A stretch of 64,000 nucleotides of DNA, from the NCBI GenBank assembly GCA_049431945.1, contig JBMTDJ010000001.1:34151-98150 (forward strand). Reading direction: 5' to 3'. The position numbers and the translations under genes are program-made. This document shows, in pieces, positions 15,359-23,120 of the stretch. The notes beneath the pieces were generated by a model. It was not told the origin of the DNA and ran no database searches. It saw only the letters and a program-made list of their open reading frames with translations. Each line of letters opens with the position of its first letter. Within the stretch, counting starts at the first letter, position 1. The stretch is from Mxb001 sp049431945. Its GTDB lineage: Bacteria > Actinomycetota > Actinomycetes > S36-B12.

Positions 15359-17118
15359 GCACGCACGAGCTCGACGACGCGCGAGGAGATGTCGCCAACG
15401 GGCACATCGACGGAGTCGCCACTGGCACGATCTCGTAGCTCCACGACTCCGTCGACGAGGCGCTTGCCGACCACGACGATGGTGGGGACGCCGATGAGCT
15501 CGGCGTCATTGAACTTCACGCCGGGAGACACACCGCGTCGGTCATCGATGAGCACACGCACACCTTGGTCGTTGAGCGATGTTGCGAGTTGCTCCGCCGC
15601 GTCGAAGGGCGCGTCGTCCTTGCCCGTCGCGACGATGTGCACATCGGCCGGTGCCACCGCTCGCGGCCAGATGAGGCCCTTGGCGTCGTGATGCTGCTCC
15701 GCTACGGCCGCGACCGCCCGCGAGACGCCCAGCCCGTAGGAGCCCATGGTCACCGTGACCTGCTTGCCGTTCTCGTCGAGAACGGTGAGGCCGAGCGCCT
15801 CGGCGTACTTGCGTCCGAGCTGGAAGATGTGGCCGATCTCGATTCCCCTGGCGATCTCGATCGTCGCACCGCAGCGAGGACACGGATCACCCTCGACGAT
15901 CTCCACGGCTTCGATCTCGCCGTCGACTTCGAAGTCGCGACCGCGGACCAGGCCGTAGACGTGACGGCCCTTGTCGTTGGCACCGGTGATCCACGCCGTG
16001 CCCACGGCGACTCGCGGGTCGACGAGATAGCGGATGTTGCCCTCGCCCCCCAGGGCGCCGGGGCCGATGTAGCCCTTGACCAGAGCGGGGTACTTCGGGA
16101 AGTCATCCTCCTCGAACGGCCGCAGGGTCACGGGATGGAGTGCGGCCTCCAGGCGCTTGACGTCGACCTCCCGATCACCGGGAACGCCGATCGCCAGCGG
16201 GGCACTCGTGCCGTCGGGGTAGTCGGCCATGAAGACGACGTTCTTCAAGGTGTCGGCAGCGGTCCACGGGCGATCGTCGCGGCGGATGTCAGCGCGATCA
16301 TTGGAGACATCGACGAGCGTGGCGATCGTCGGAGTGTCAGGGGTGTCGTGGACGACAGCCGGAGGTAGAGCGGACACCTCGGACGGCACAGGCACACGAC
16401 TGATGAACGCTTCGACATTGGCGGCGTAGTCGCACGCTGTGCACCGGACGTAGGTGTCCTCCCCCGAGTCCGTCGGCGCGAGGAACTCCTCGCTCTGGGA
16501 CCCTCCCATCGCGCCGGACTGGGCGGAGACGATGACGAAGTCCAGGCCAAGTCGGTCGAAGCAGGAGATGTAAGCGTCACGATGGCGCTGGTACGAGCGC
16601 TCCAAGCCGGCATCGTCGACATCGAAGGAGTAGGAGTCCTTCATGACGAACTCGCGGCCGCGCAGAATGCCTGCGCGGGGACGCGCCTCGTCGCGGTACT
16701 TCGTCTGGATCTGGTAGATGACCAGGGGCAGGTCCTTGTACGACGAGTACTCGCCCTTGACCATGAGGGTGAACATCTCCTCATGCGTTGGCCCCAGGAG
16801 GTAGTCGCCGCCCTTGCGATCGTGGAGTCGGAAGAGGTTGTCGCCGTACTCCTCCCACCGATGCGTCTGCTCGTACGGCTCGCGCGGCAGCAGTGCCGGG
16901 AAGTGGACCTCCTGGAAGCCAGCACTATCCATCTCGTCGCGGACGATGGACTCGATGTTGCGGTAGACGAGGTAGCCCAGCGGGAGCCACGAGAAGATGC
17001 CGGGGGCGACGCGTCGGACGTATCCGGCCCGCACGAGCAGGCGGTGGCTCGGCACCTCCGCGTCGGCAGGGTCGTCACGGAGGGTACGCACGAAGAGGTT
17101 GGACATCCGCAGGAGCAC
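15355..17118 (-). CDS. proS: Prolyl-tRNA synthetase (bacterial type with editing domain)
   Basis: Charges tRNA-Pro. At 587 aa: class II catalytic core with motif 1 around PLGYLVYRNIESIVRDEMD, motif 2 TKYRDEARPRAGILRGREFVMKDSYSF, an inserted YbaK-like editing domain (about 230-400), and the anticodon-binding domain at the C-terminus (about 480-587). GTG 17118 is taken as the start because a TAGGGT box lies exactly 6 nt upstream, the leaderless arrangement; ATG 17106 is the alternative and would lose four residues. A long intergenic hairpin precedes the promoter. Confidence 0.96.
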   Translation of the reverse strand: MLLRMSNLFVRTLRDDPADAEVPSHRLLVRAGYVRRVAPGIFSWLPLGYLVYRNIESIVRDEMDSAGFQEVHFPALLPREPYEQTHRWEEYGDNLFRLHDRKGGDYLLGPTHEEMFTLMVKGEYSSYKDLPLVIYQIQTKYRDEARPRAGILRGREFVMKDSYSFDVDDAGLERSYQRHRDAYISCFDRLGLDFVIVSAQSGAMGGSQSEEFLAPTDSGEDTYVRCTACDYAANVEAFISRVPVPSEVSALPPAVVHDTPDTPTIATLVDVSNDRADIRRDDRPWTAADTLKNVVFMADYPDGTSAPLAIGVPGDREVDVKRLEAALHPVTLRPFEEDDFPKYPALVKGYIGPGALGGEGNIRYLVDPRVAVGTAWITGANDKGRHVYGLVRGRDFEVDGEIEAVEIVEGDPCPRCGATIEIARGIEIGHIFQLGRKYAEALGLTVLDENGKQVTVTMGSYGLGVSRAVAAVAEQHHDAKGLIWPRAVAPADVHIVATGKDDAPFDAAEQLATSLNDQGVRVLIDDRRGVSPGVKFNDAELIGVPTIVVVGKRLVDGVVELRDRASGDSVDVPVGDISSRVVELVRA

Positions 17119-17124
17119 GGGCTC

Positions 17125-17130
17125 ACCCTA
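17125..17130 (-). promoter_or_regulatory. -10 box (TAGGGT) of a leaderless proS transcript
   Basis: TAGGGT on the minus strand, a good actinobacterial -10, with 6 nt (GAGCCC) to the proS GTG. No clear -35 is seen at 17-18 nt spacing. Confidence 0.55.
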
Positions 17131-17193
17131 GCCAGGACCCCACCGGACGGATGCGCGGCCAGCGGGCGGGGGCCGCGGGACCGGTGCGCCGAC

Positions 17194-17243
17194 TCCGCCC
17201 CTTATCGACGCTCGTAGCGCCCTGAGCGTCGATGACGGGCGGA
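17194..17243 (-). terminator. Long intergenic hairpin between GNAT gene and proS
   Basis: ATCGACGCTC (17204-17213) pairs perfectly with GAGCGTCGAT (17224-17233) around a 10-nt loop. Outside a 3x3 internal loop, TCCGCCC (17194-17200) pairs with GGGCGGA (17237-17243). Partial pairing continues to about 17184/17253. This is the strongest hairpin in the window. It lies after the GNAT stop and upstream of the proS -10, so a terminator of the dxr-ispG-GNAT transcript is the simplest reading, despite the lack of a U tract. Confidence 0.6.
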
Positions 17244-17261
17244 ACTGGTGCACAAGCATGG

Positions 17262-18137
17262 TCAGAGCAGGACGGTGGCGAACTCGCCCGCGCTCTGGAA
17301 TCCGACCGCCTCGTAGCAGCGACGGGCCCGATGGTTGTAGTCGTTCACGTACAGGCTCACCAGGGGTGCAACCTCACGTCGTGCGATCTCGACGACAGCA
17401 GCCATGCCGGGCTCGCTGAGCCCTCGGCCGCGTTGGTCCGGGGCCACCCACACGCCCTGGATCTGGCACGCCCGGGATGAGGCCGCACCCACCTCGGCCT
17501 TGAAGATCACGCGACCGTCGTCGATGCGCGCGAGCGCGCGCCCCTCGCGCACGAGGTCACTGATGCGCGCCCGGTACGCCGCGCCAGCACCGCCGGTCAC
17601 CGGCGAGATGCCCACCTCCTCGGTGAACATGGCGATGCACGCCGGCACCAGGAGGTCGAGTTCCTGCATGACGACCGGCCGCACACCCGGATCGGCAGCG
17701 ACGGCGGGCGACCCATCGAGGACGAGCACGGGTTGGCGGGGCCGAACCTCGCGCGCTGGACCCCATGCCCCATCCAGACGCGACCACAGGTCGAGAACCT
17801 CGTCCGAGGGGCCGACCAGCGAGGACCCGCGCCGACCCGTGCGACGCAGGCGCTCTGCGAGCACCCGCCGGGCACCGTCGTCGGTCGCGATCGGGATGAC
17901 GTTCGCGCCGACGTGCAGGGCCGCGACGCAGTGGCCCTCGCGCTCTACCGCCCAGAAGTCCGCCGCAAGGCGATGACCCCTGTCGGCGATTTCATCGAGG
18001 CGGGCGGCCGCGAAGCAGTGAGCGACGGGATCTGCATCGAGGAGCCGACGTAGGTCGGGAAGGTCAGCGGCCGTGAGCGGCCGGACGACACCTCCGTGCT
18101 CAGCCGACCGTGACGACGGGATCGCCGGCGCTGTCAT
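17262..18137 (-). CDS. GNAT N-acetyltransferase with N-terminal DUF4081 domain
   Basis: A 291-aa two-domain protein. The N-terminal half (about 15-150) resembles the DUF4081 domain of actinobacterial acetyltransferases. The C-terminal half is a GNAT fold with the acetyl-CoA site VWVAPDQRGRGLSEPGMAAVV and a closing YVNDYNHRARRCYEAVGF. The acceptor substrate is unknown. Its ATG at 18137 lies 38 nt inside ispG; no in-frame start downstream keeps the domain, so the overlap is accepted. Position between ispG and proS is conserved in actinobacteria. Confidence 0.88.
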   Translation of the reverse strand: MTAPAIPSSRSAEHGGVVRPLTAADLPDLRRLLDADPVAHCFAAARLDEIADRGHRLAADFWAVEREGHCVAALHVGANVIPIATDDGARRVLAERLRRTGRRGSSLVGPSDEVLDLWSRLDGAWGPAREVRPRQPVLVLDGSPAVAADPGVRPVVMQELDLLVPACIAMFTEEVGISPVTGGAGAAYRARISDLVREGRALARIDDGRVIFKAEVGAASSRACQIQGVWVAPDQRGRGLSEPGMAAVVEIARREVAPLVSLYVNDYNHRARRCYEAVGFQSAGEFATVLL

Positions 18138-19260
18138 CGCCCATCTCCTCAGCCAGCTTCATGGCTTCCTCGATCAAGGTCTCGACGATCTGGTGCTCGG
18201 GCACGGTCTTGATGACCTCGCCGCGGACGAAGATCTGCCCCTTGCCGTTGCCGGAGGCGACGCCGAGATCGGCTTCGCGCGCCTCGCCCGGACCGTTGAC
18301 GACGCAGCCCATGACCGCGACGCGCAGCGGCACCTCCAGGCCCTCGAGGCCGGCCGTGACCTGCTCGGCGAGGGTGTAGACATCGACCTGCGCGCGGCCA
18401 CACGAGGGGCACGACACGATCTCGAGCCCTCGCTGGCGGAGGTTGAGGGATTCGAGGATGCCGATGCCGACTTTGACCTCCTCGACCGGCGGCGCGGACA
18501 GCGAGACGCGGATGGTGTCGCCGATTCCCTGCGAGAGCAGCGCGCCAAAGGCGACGGCCGACTTGATCGTGCCCTGGAATGCGGGCCCCGCCTCGGTGAC
18601 ACCGAGGTGCAGCGGGTAGTCGCACTGGGCCGCGAGCAGCCGGTATGCCTGCACCATGACGACGGGGTCATGGTGCTTGACCGAGATCTTGATGTCTCCG
18701 AAGCCGTGCTCCTCGAACAGCGACGCCTCCCACAGCGCCGATTCCACGAGCGCCTCGGGAGTTGCCTTGCCGTACTTCTCCAGCAGCCGCTTGTCCAGCG
18801 AGCCAGCATTGACACCGATGCGGATCGGGGTGCCCATGTCGTTGGCGGCGCGCGCGATCTCCTTGACCTTGTCGTCGAACTGCTTGATGTTGCCGGGGTT
18901 GACGCGTACACCAGCGCAACCTGCCTCGAGGGCGGCGAAGACGTACTTGGGCTGGAAGTGGATATCGGCGACGACCGGGATCCCGGACTTCTTCGCGATA
19001 AGCGGGAGCGCGTCGGCGTCGTCCTGACTCGGCACGGCCACGCGCACGATCTGGCACCCCGCGGCGGTGAGCTCGGCGATCTGCTGGAGCGTCGCGTTGA
19101 CGTCGGCCGTCAAGGTGGTGGCCATCGACTGGACGCTCACAGGGGCGTCGCCGCCCACTTTCACCGGGTGCGTGGGATGCCGCAGGACCAGTTGGCGCGT
19201 CTGGCGGCGGGGGGCCAGCGTGGGAGGCGGAGCGGCGGGCAGGCCCAGGTCGATGCTCAC
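18100..19260 (-). CDS. ispG: 4-hydroxy-3-methylbut-2-en-1-yl diphosphate synthase
   Basis: Iron-sulfur enzyme converting MEcPP to HMBPP in the MEP isoprenoid pathway. At 386 aa it has a TIM-barrel domain beginning GGDAPVSVQSM and a C-terminal [4Fe-4S] domain with CPSC (about 283-286), GCVVNGPGEA (Cys about 317) and the ligand Glu region. GTG 19260 is preceded by a GATACT box 6 nt upstream, so it may have its own leaderless promoter besides reading from dxr-rip. Dxr lies two genes upstream, giving two MEP-pathway enzymes in one series. Confidence 0.97.
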   Translation of the reverse strand: MSIDLGLPAAPPPTLAPRRQTRQLVLRHPTHPVKVGGDAPVSVQSMATTLTADVNATLQQIAELTAAGCQIVRVAVPSQDDADALPLIAKKSGIPVVADIHFQPKYVFAALEAGCAGVRVNPGNIKQFDDKVKEIARAANDMGTPIRIGVNAGSLDKRLLEKYGKATPEALVESALWEASLFEEHGFGDIKISVKHHDPVVMVQAYRLLAAQCDYPLHLGVTEAGPAFQGTIKSAVAFGALLSQGIGDTIRVSLSAPPVEEVKVGIGILESLNLRQRGLEIVSCPSCGRAQVDVYTLAEQVTAGLEGLEVPLRVAVMGCVVNGPGEAREADLGVASGNGKGQIFVRGEVIKTVPEHQIVETLIEEAMKLAEEMGDDSAGDPVVTVG

Positions 19261-19266
19261 TCGGCC

Positions 19267-19272
19267 AGTATC
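19267..19272 (-). promoter_or_regulatory. -10 box (GATACT) of a possible leaderless ispG transcript
   Basis: GATACT on the minus strand with 6 nt to the ispG GTG. It lies in the 58-nt gap after the rip stop. No strong -35. Confidence 0.4.
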
Positions 19273-19318
19273 CCCGACCCAGGCACCTCGGACATCTCGG
19301 GCCCGCGCACCACGGCGA

Positions 19319-20638
19319 TCATCCGAGGGTCAGCGGCTTGACCAGATCAGCGAAGATCACGACACCGCCGACGACAACCAGGGCGATGGCCACGACGTAG
19401 GCGACGGGCATGAGGCGCGCCACGTCGACCGGACCTGGGTCTGGTTTGCGCCGCACACGGGCCCACTGCCGACGTCCACCCTCGTAGAGAGCACCAGCCA
19501 CGTGCCCGCCGTCCAAAGGCAGGATCGGAAGCAGGTTGAACAAGAAGAGGAAGAGGTTGAGCGACGCGGCGAGGCCAAGGAAGAGCGCGAGCTTGGCCTC
19601 GACCGGCTCCTGCGATGCGACGACCTCGCCGCCGAGGCGGCTCACACCCACCACGCTGACCGGGCTGTCGATCTGGCGATCGCCGCCGCCGATCAAGGTC
19701 TCCGTGACGAGTTCGTAGACCCGCACGGGGAGCGACACGAGGGCCACGGCCGACCGCGCGGTGAGGTCCCACATCTGCGCGGGGACTGAACTCCAAGGCT
19801 GCGGCACGTATTCGATCTCTGGACGCACGCCGAGGAAACCGGTGGTCTCCGTCTCGCCCGTCGGCGCTCCGGCATCGTCGTAGACCGGCCGCGTCACGCT
19901 CGCGGTCTGCACGGCCAACTCCACCGTGGTCCCGTCGGGACGTTGCACCGTGAGGACGCCCGGCGCGGCACCGGCGGCGCGGATGCGATCGGTGAGCTCG
20001 TCCCAGCTGGTCGCCGGGGTGCCGTCGTACGCCGTGATCCGATCTCCGGATTGCAGGCCCGCGGCCGCAGCGGGCGAGAGCCCGGTGGCGCACTCCCCTG
20101 CCGCGTCTGGCTCCCCGGCAGGGGCCTCGACGGTCGGCACGCACGGCACCACGGCGGACACGGTGAGGCTCGGTTGCGGGACGCCGATCCCCACGAGAAC
20201 CGCGGCGAACAGGAAGAAAGCAAGCACAAGATTCATGAAGGGGCCGCCGAGCATGATGATGACCCGCTTGTGCACCGGCAGCTTGTAGAAGACCCGGTCC
20301 TCGTCACCGGGCGCGATCTCCTCGAGGGACTGGCGACGGGCGTCCTCGACGAGGAGGGCCAGTCGGCCAGTGGACATCGTGCGCGCCGTGCCCTCCGGGG
20401 CGTCCTTGGGTGGCGGCAGCATGCCGATCATCCGGATATAGCCGCCGACCGGGATGCCCTTGATGCCGTACGACGTCTCGCCTCGCTTGGCGGACCAGAT
20501 CGTGGGACCGAAGCCCACCATGTACTCGGTGACCTTGACGCCGAACTTCTTCGCGGGGACCAGATGGCCGATCTCATGGAGCGCGATGGAGGCGAGGATG
20601 AGCAGGAAGAACAGGACGATGCCCACGACCTCCCACAT
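19319..20638 (-). CDS. Site-2 membrane metalloprotease (M50, RseP/Rip1 type)
   Basis: Intramembrane zinc protease that cleaves anti-sigma factors and similar membrane substrates. At 439 aa, HEIGH lies in the first transmembrane helix at residues 21-25, followed by VTEYMVGFGPTIWS. A PDZ domain (about 185-265) carries GLQSGDRITAYDG, and the LPILPLDGGH motif (about 373-382) supplies the third ligand Asp. Further hydrophobic segments lie near 165 and at the C-terminus. It overlaps the dxr stop (TGATG at 20638), the same dxr-rip-ispG order as Mycobacterium (Rip1/Rv2869c). Confidence 0.95.
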   Translation of the reverse strand: MWEVVGIVLFFLLILASIALHEIGHLVPAKKFGVKVTEYMVGFGPTIWSAKRGETSYGIKGIPVGGYIRMIGMLPPPKDAPEGTARTMSTGRLALLVEDARRQSLEEIAPGDEDRVFYKLPVHKRVIIMLGGPFMNLVLAFFLFAAVLVGIGVPQPSLTVSAVVPCVPTVEAPAGEPDAAGECATGLSPAAAAGLQSGDRITAYDGTPATSWDELTDRIRAAGAAPGVLTVQRPDGTTVELAVQTASVTRPVYDDAGAPTGETETTGFLGVRPEIEYVPQPWSSVPAQMWDLTARSAVALVSLPVRVYELVTETLIGGGDRQIDSPVSVVGVSRLGGEVVASQEPVEAKLALFLGLAASLNLFLFLFNLLPILPLDGGHVAGALYEGGRRQWARVRRKPDPGPVDVARLMPVAYVVAIALVVVGGVVIFADLVKPLTLG

Positions 20639-21750
20639 CAGCGCATCCCTTCGATCAGCTCCTCGGCCCGAGACCGTGCCCAGTCATCTGCGTCAAGGAC
20701 GTCCGCAACGGTGATGGGGTTCCCAGGACCTTGATTGTCGCCTGAGATGTGCTCTCGAAGCACCTCGGACACGACCTCGACGATTCCGAGGTAGGGCAAT
20801 CGTCCGTCGAGGAAGGCCGCCACACACGCCTCGTCGGCACCGTTGAAGACGGCCGGGGCGGTGCCGCCGGCGGCGCCCGCCTCACGCGCGAGCCCCAGGG
20901 CCGGGAAGGCGACATGGTCGACGGGCCAGAAATCCCAGGTGGCAGCAGTCGACCAGTCGCAGGCGGGGGCGGCACCGGGGACCCTGTCGGGCCAGCCCAG
21001 CGCCCAGGCGATGGGGATCCTCATATCCGGCGGGCTGGCCTGGGCGATCGTCGACCCGTCCGCGAACTCCACCATGGAGTGGACGATCGACTGCGGGTGG
21101 ATCACCACGTCGATGCGATCAAAGGAAACATCGAAGAGCAGATGTGCCTCGATCACCTCCAGACCCTTGTTGACCAGGGTCGAGGAGTTGATCGTCACGA
21201 GCGGGCCCATGCTCCAGGTCGGGTGCGCAAGCGCCTGCTCGACCGTCACCTCCGCGAGCCGTTCGCGGGTCCATCCACGAAACGGACCGCCGCTCGCCGT
21301 GAGGATGAGGCGCGACACCTCGGACCTCGATCCCGACATGAGGCACTGCGCCAGGGCCGAGTGCTCGGAGTCGACGGGACGGATCTGCCCGGGCTGTGCG
21401 AGCGCCTTCACCAGCGGGCCGCCGATGATGAGCGATTCCTTGTTCGCCAAAGCCAGCGCCGTGCCGGCCTCCAGCGCACGCAACGTCGGAAGCAGTCCTG
21501 CAGCCCCGGCCAAGGCATTGAGGACGACGTCGGCCGGACGGGCAGCGAGATCGGCGGACTCGGCTTCGCCGATGGCGACGTCCGCGACGCCGAAGGCCCG
21601 GGCCTGCTCGGCCAGCAGGTCCGGCTGACCCCCTCCCGCCGAGAGGCCCACCACGCGGAAAAGGTCCGGATTGCGGACGATCACGTCGAGGGCCTGGCGG
21701 CCGATGGACCCCGTGGAACCGAGGATGATCACATCTCGACGCTCGGCCAC
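20638..21750 (-). CDS. dxr: 1-deoxy-D-xylulose 5-phosphate reductoisomerase
   Basis: NADPH-dependent second step of the MEP pathway. At 370 aa: Rossmann motif LGSTGSIGRQALDV (about 11-24), substrate/metal region NKESLI and DSEHSALAQCL, and the flexible loop with SWSMGP-like TWSMGP. It starts at GTG 21750, with a GACAAT box 6 nt upstream, so the mRNA is probably leaderless. It is divergent from gabT with only about 26 nt between the two start codons, and coupled to rip downstream. Confidence 0.97.
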   Translation of the reverse strand: MAERRDVIILGSTGSIGRQALDVIVRNPDLFRVVGLSAGGGQPDLLAEQARAFGVADVAIGEAESADLAARPADVVLNALAGAAGLLPTLRALEAGTALALANKESLIIGGPLVKALAQPGQIRPVDSEHSALAQCLMSGSRSEVSRLILTASGGPFRGWTRERLAEVTVEQALAHPTWSMGPLVTINSSTLVNKGLEVIEAHLLFDVSFDRIDVVIHPQSIVHSMVEFADGSTIAQASPPDMRIPIAWALGWPDRVPGAAPACDWSTAATWDFWPVDHVAFPALGLAREAGAAGGTAPAVFNGADEACVAAFLDGRLPYLGIVEVVSEVLREHISGDNQGPGNPITVADVLDADDWARSRAEELIEGMR

Positions 21751-21756
21751 GGTGAG

Positions 21757-21762
21757 ATTGTC
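21757..21762 (-). promoter_or_regulatory. -10 box (GACAAT) of leaderless dxr transcript
   Basis: On the minus strand GACAAT ends 6 nt before the dxr GTG. It lies back to back with the gabT -10, separated by one base. Confidence 0.5.
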
Positions 21763-21763
21763 C

Positions 21764-21769
21764 TACGCT
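21764..21769 (+). promoter_or_regulatory. -10 box (TACGCT) of leaderless gabT transcript
   Basis: TACGCT matches TANNNT and lies 7 nt before the gabT ATG at 21777. No recognisable -35. The GTG at 21771 lies in frame between the two and is a less likely start. Confidence 0.55.
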
Positions 21770-21776
21770 CGTGCCT

Positions 21777-23120
21777 ATGACCGACACCCTGCTCCCCACT
21801 GTCACCGAGCTCCCCCAGGTGCGCCGCCTCGTCACCGAGATGCCCGGACCTCGTTCACGAGCACTCATGGAGCGTCGCGGAGCGGCCATCTCGGCCGGCG
21901 TCGGCGGGATGATGCCAGTCTTTGCCGAGCGCGCCGGCGGCGGCGTCATCGTCGACGTCGATGGCAACTCCCTTATCGACCTCGGGTCGGGTATCGCGGT
22001 CACCACGGTGGGCAATGCACACCCGCTCGTGGTCGAGCGCGTGCAGCGGCAGGTGGCTGAGTTCACCCATACCTGCTTCATGGTGACGCCGTACGCCGGC
22101 TACGTCGAGGTGTGCGAGGCGCTCAATCGACTCACACCCGGCGATCACGCCAAGAAGTCGGCCCTGTTCAATTCCGGGGCAGAGGCAGTGGAGAACGCTG
22201 TCAAGATCGCTCGCGCCTACACCAAGCGCCAGGCCGTCGTCGTCTTCGACCACGGCTATCACGGCCGCACCAACCTCACAATGGCGCTCACGGCGAAGAA
22301 CATGCCGTACAAGCACTCCTTCGGGCCGTTTGCGCCCGAGGTCTACCGCATGCCCATGTCCTACCCCTTCCGCGACGGCCCGCACACGGGTGCCGAGGTC
22401 GCCTCATGGGCCACGACCAAGATGGAAAAGGAGATCGGCGGCACCAATATCGCCGCGATCATCATTGAGCCCATTCAGGGCGAGGGCGGCTTCATCGTGC
22501 CGGCAGAGGGCTTCCTGCCCGCGCTCAAGACCTACGCGGAGCAGCACGGCATCGTCTTCGTGTCCGATGAGATCCAGACGGGCTTCTGCCGCACCGGGAA
22601 CTGGTTCGCCAGCGAGCACGAAGGCGTCGTCCCCGACATGATCACGACCGCGAAGGGCATCGCTGGCGGTATGCCGCTCGCCGCGGTCACCGGTCGGGCC
22701 GAGATCATGGACGCCGTGCACGCGGGAGGCCTCGGCGGCACCTACGGCGGCAATCCCGTCGCCTGCGCAGCGGCACTCGGATCGATCGAGGCCATGGAAA
22801 CCGAGGACTTGAACGCACGCGCACTCGCGGTCGGCGCCATCATGCGCGAGCGACTGCAGGCCCTTCAGGTCGCACATCCGGAGGTCGGCGACATCCGCGG
22901 CCGCGGAGCGATGATGGCCATCGAGCTGGTCAAGCCGGGGACCACCGACCCCGACCCCGATCTGGCCGGTCGCGTGTCCAAGGCTGCTCATGCTCAGGGC
23001 GTCGTCACCCTCACGTGCGGCACCTATGGCAACGTCCTGCGCTTCCTGCCGCCGCTCTCGATCCCCGACGATCTCCTGCGAGAGGGCCTGGACATCGTCG
23101 CCGCTGGCTTCGACGCCTAG
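21777..23120 (+). CDS. gabT: 4-aminobutyrate aminotransferase (class III)
   Basis: PLP enzyme moving the amino group of GABA to 2-oxoglutarate. The 447-aa product has the class III landmarks NSGAEAVENAVKIAR, FDHGYHGRTNLTMALT, DEIQTGFCRTG, and the PLP lysine in TTAKGIAGGMPLAAVTG. The close fit to actinobacterial GabT is in overall form; related omega-aminotransferases (5-aminovalerate, beta-alanine) cannot be excluded. ATG 21777 is chosen from the leaderless promoter. Its TAG stop shares the palindrome CTAG with the stop of the convergent mihF-gmk gene. Confidence 0.9.
   Translation: MTDTLLPTVTELPQVRRLVTEMPGPRSRALMERRGAAISAGVGGMMPVFAERAGGGVIVDVDGNSLIDLGSGIAVTTVGNAHPLVVERVQRQVAEFTHTCFMVTPYAGYVEVCEALNRLTPGDHAKKSALFNSGAEAVENAVKIARAYTKRQAVVVFDHGYHGRTNLTMALTAKNMPYKHSFGPFAPEVYRMPMSYPFRDGPHTGAEVASWATTKMEKEIGGTNIAAIIIEPIQGEGGFIVPAEGFLPALKTYAEQHGIVFVSDEIQTGFCRTGNWFASEHEGVVPDMITTAKGIAGGMPLAAVTGRAEIMDAVHAGGLGGTYGGNPVACAAALGSIEAMETEDLNARALAVGAIMRERLQALQVAHPEVGDIRGRGAMMAIELVKPGTTDPDPDLAGRVSKAAHAQGVVTLTCGTYGNVLRFLPPLSIPDDLLREGLDIVAAGFDA

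Noticed and set aside
17107..17261. T-box riboswitch upstream of proS
   Set aside because: No T-box sequence (AGGGTGGNACCGCG-like) or specifier stem, and the -10 at 17125-17130 implies a leaderless mRNA.
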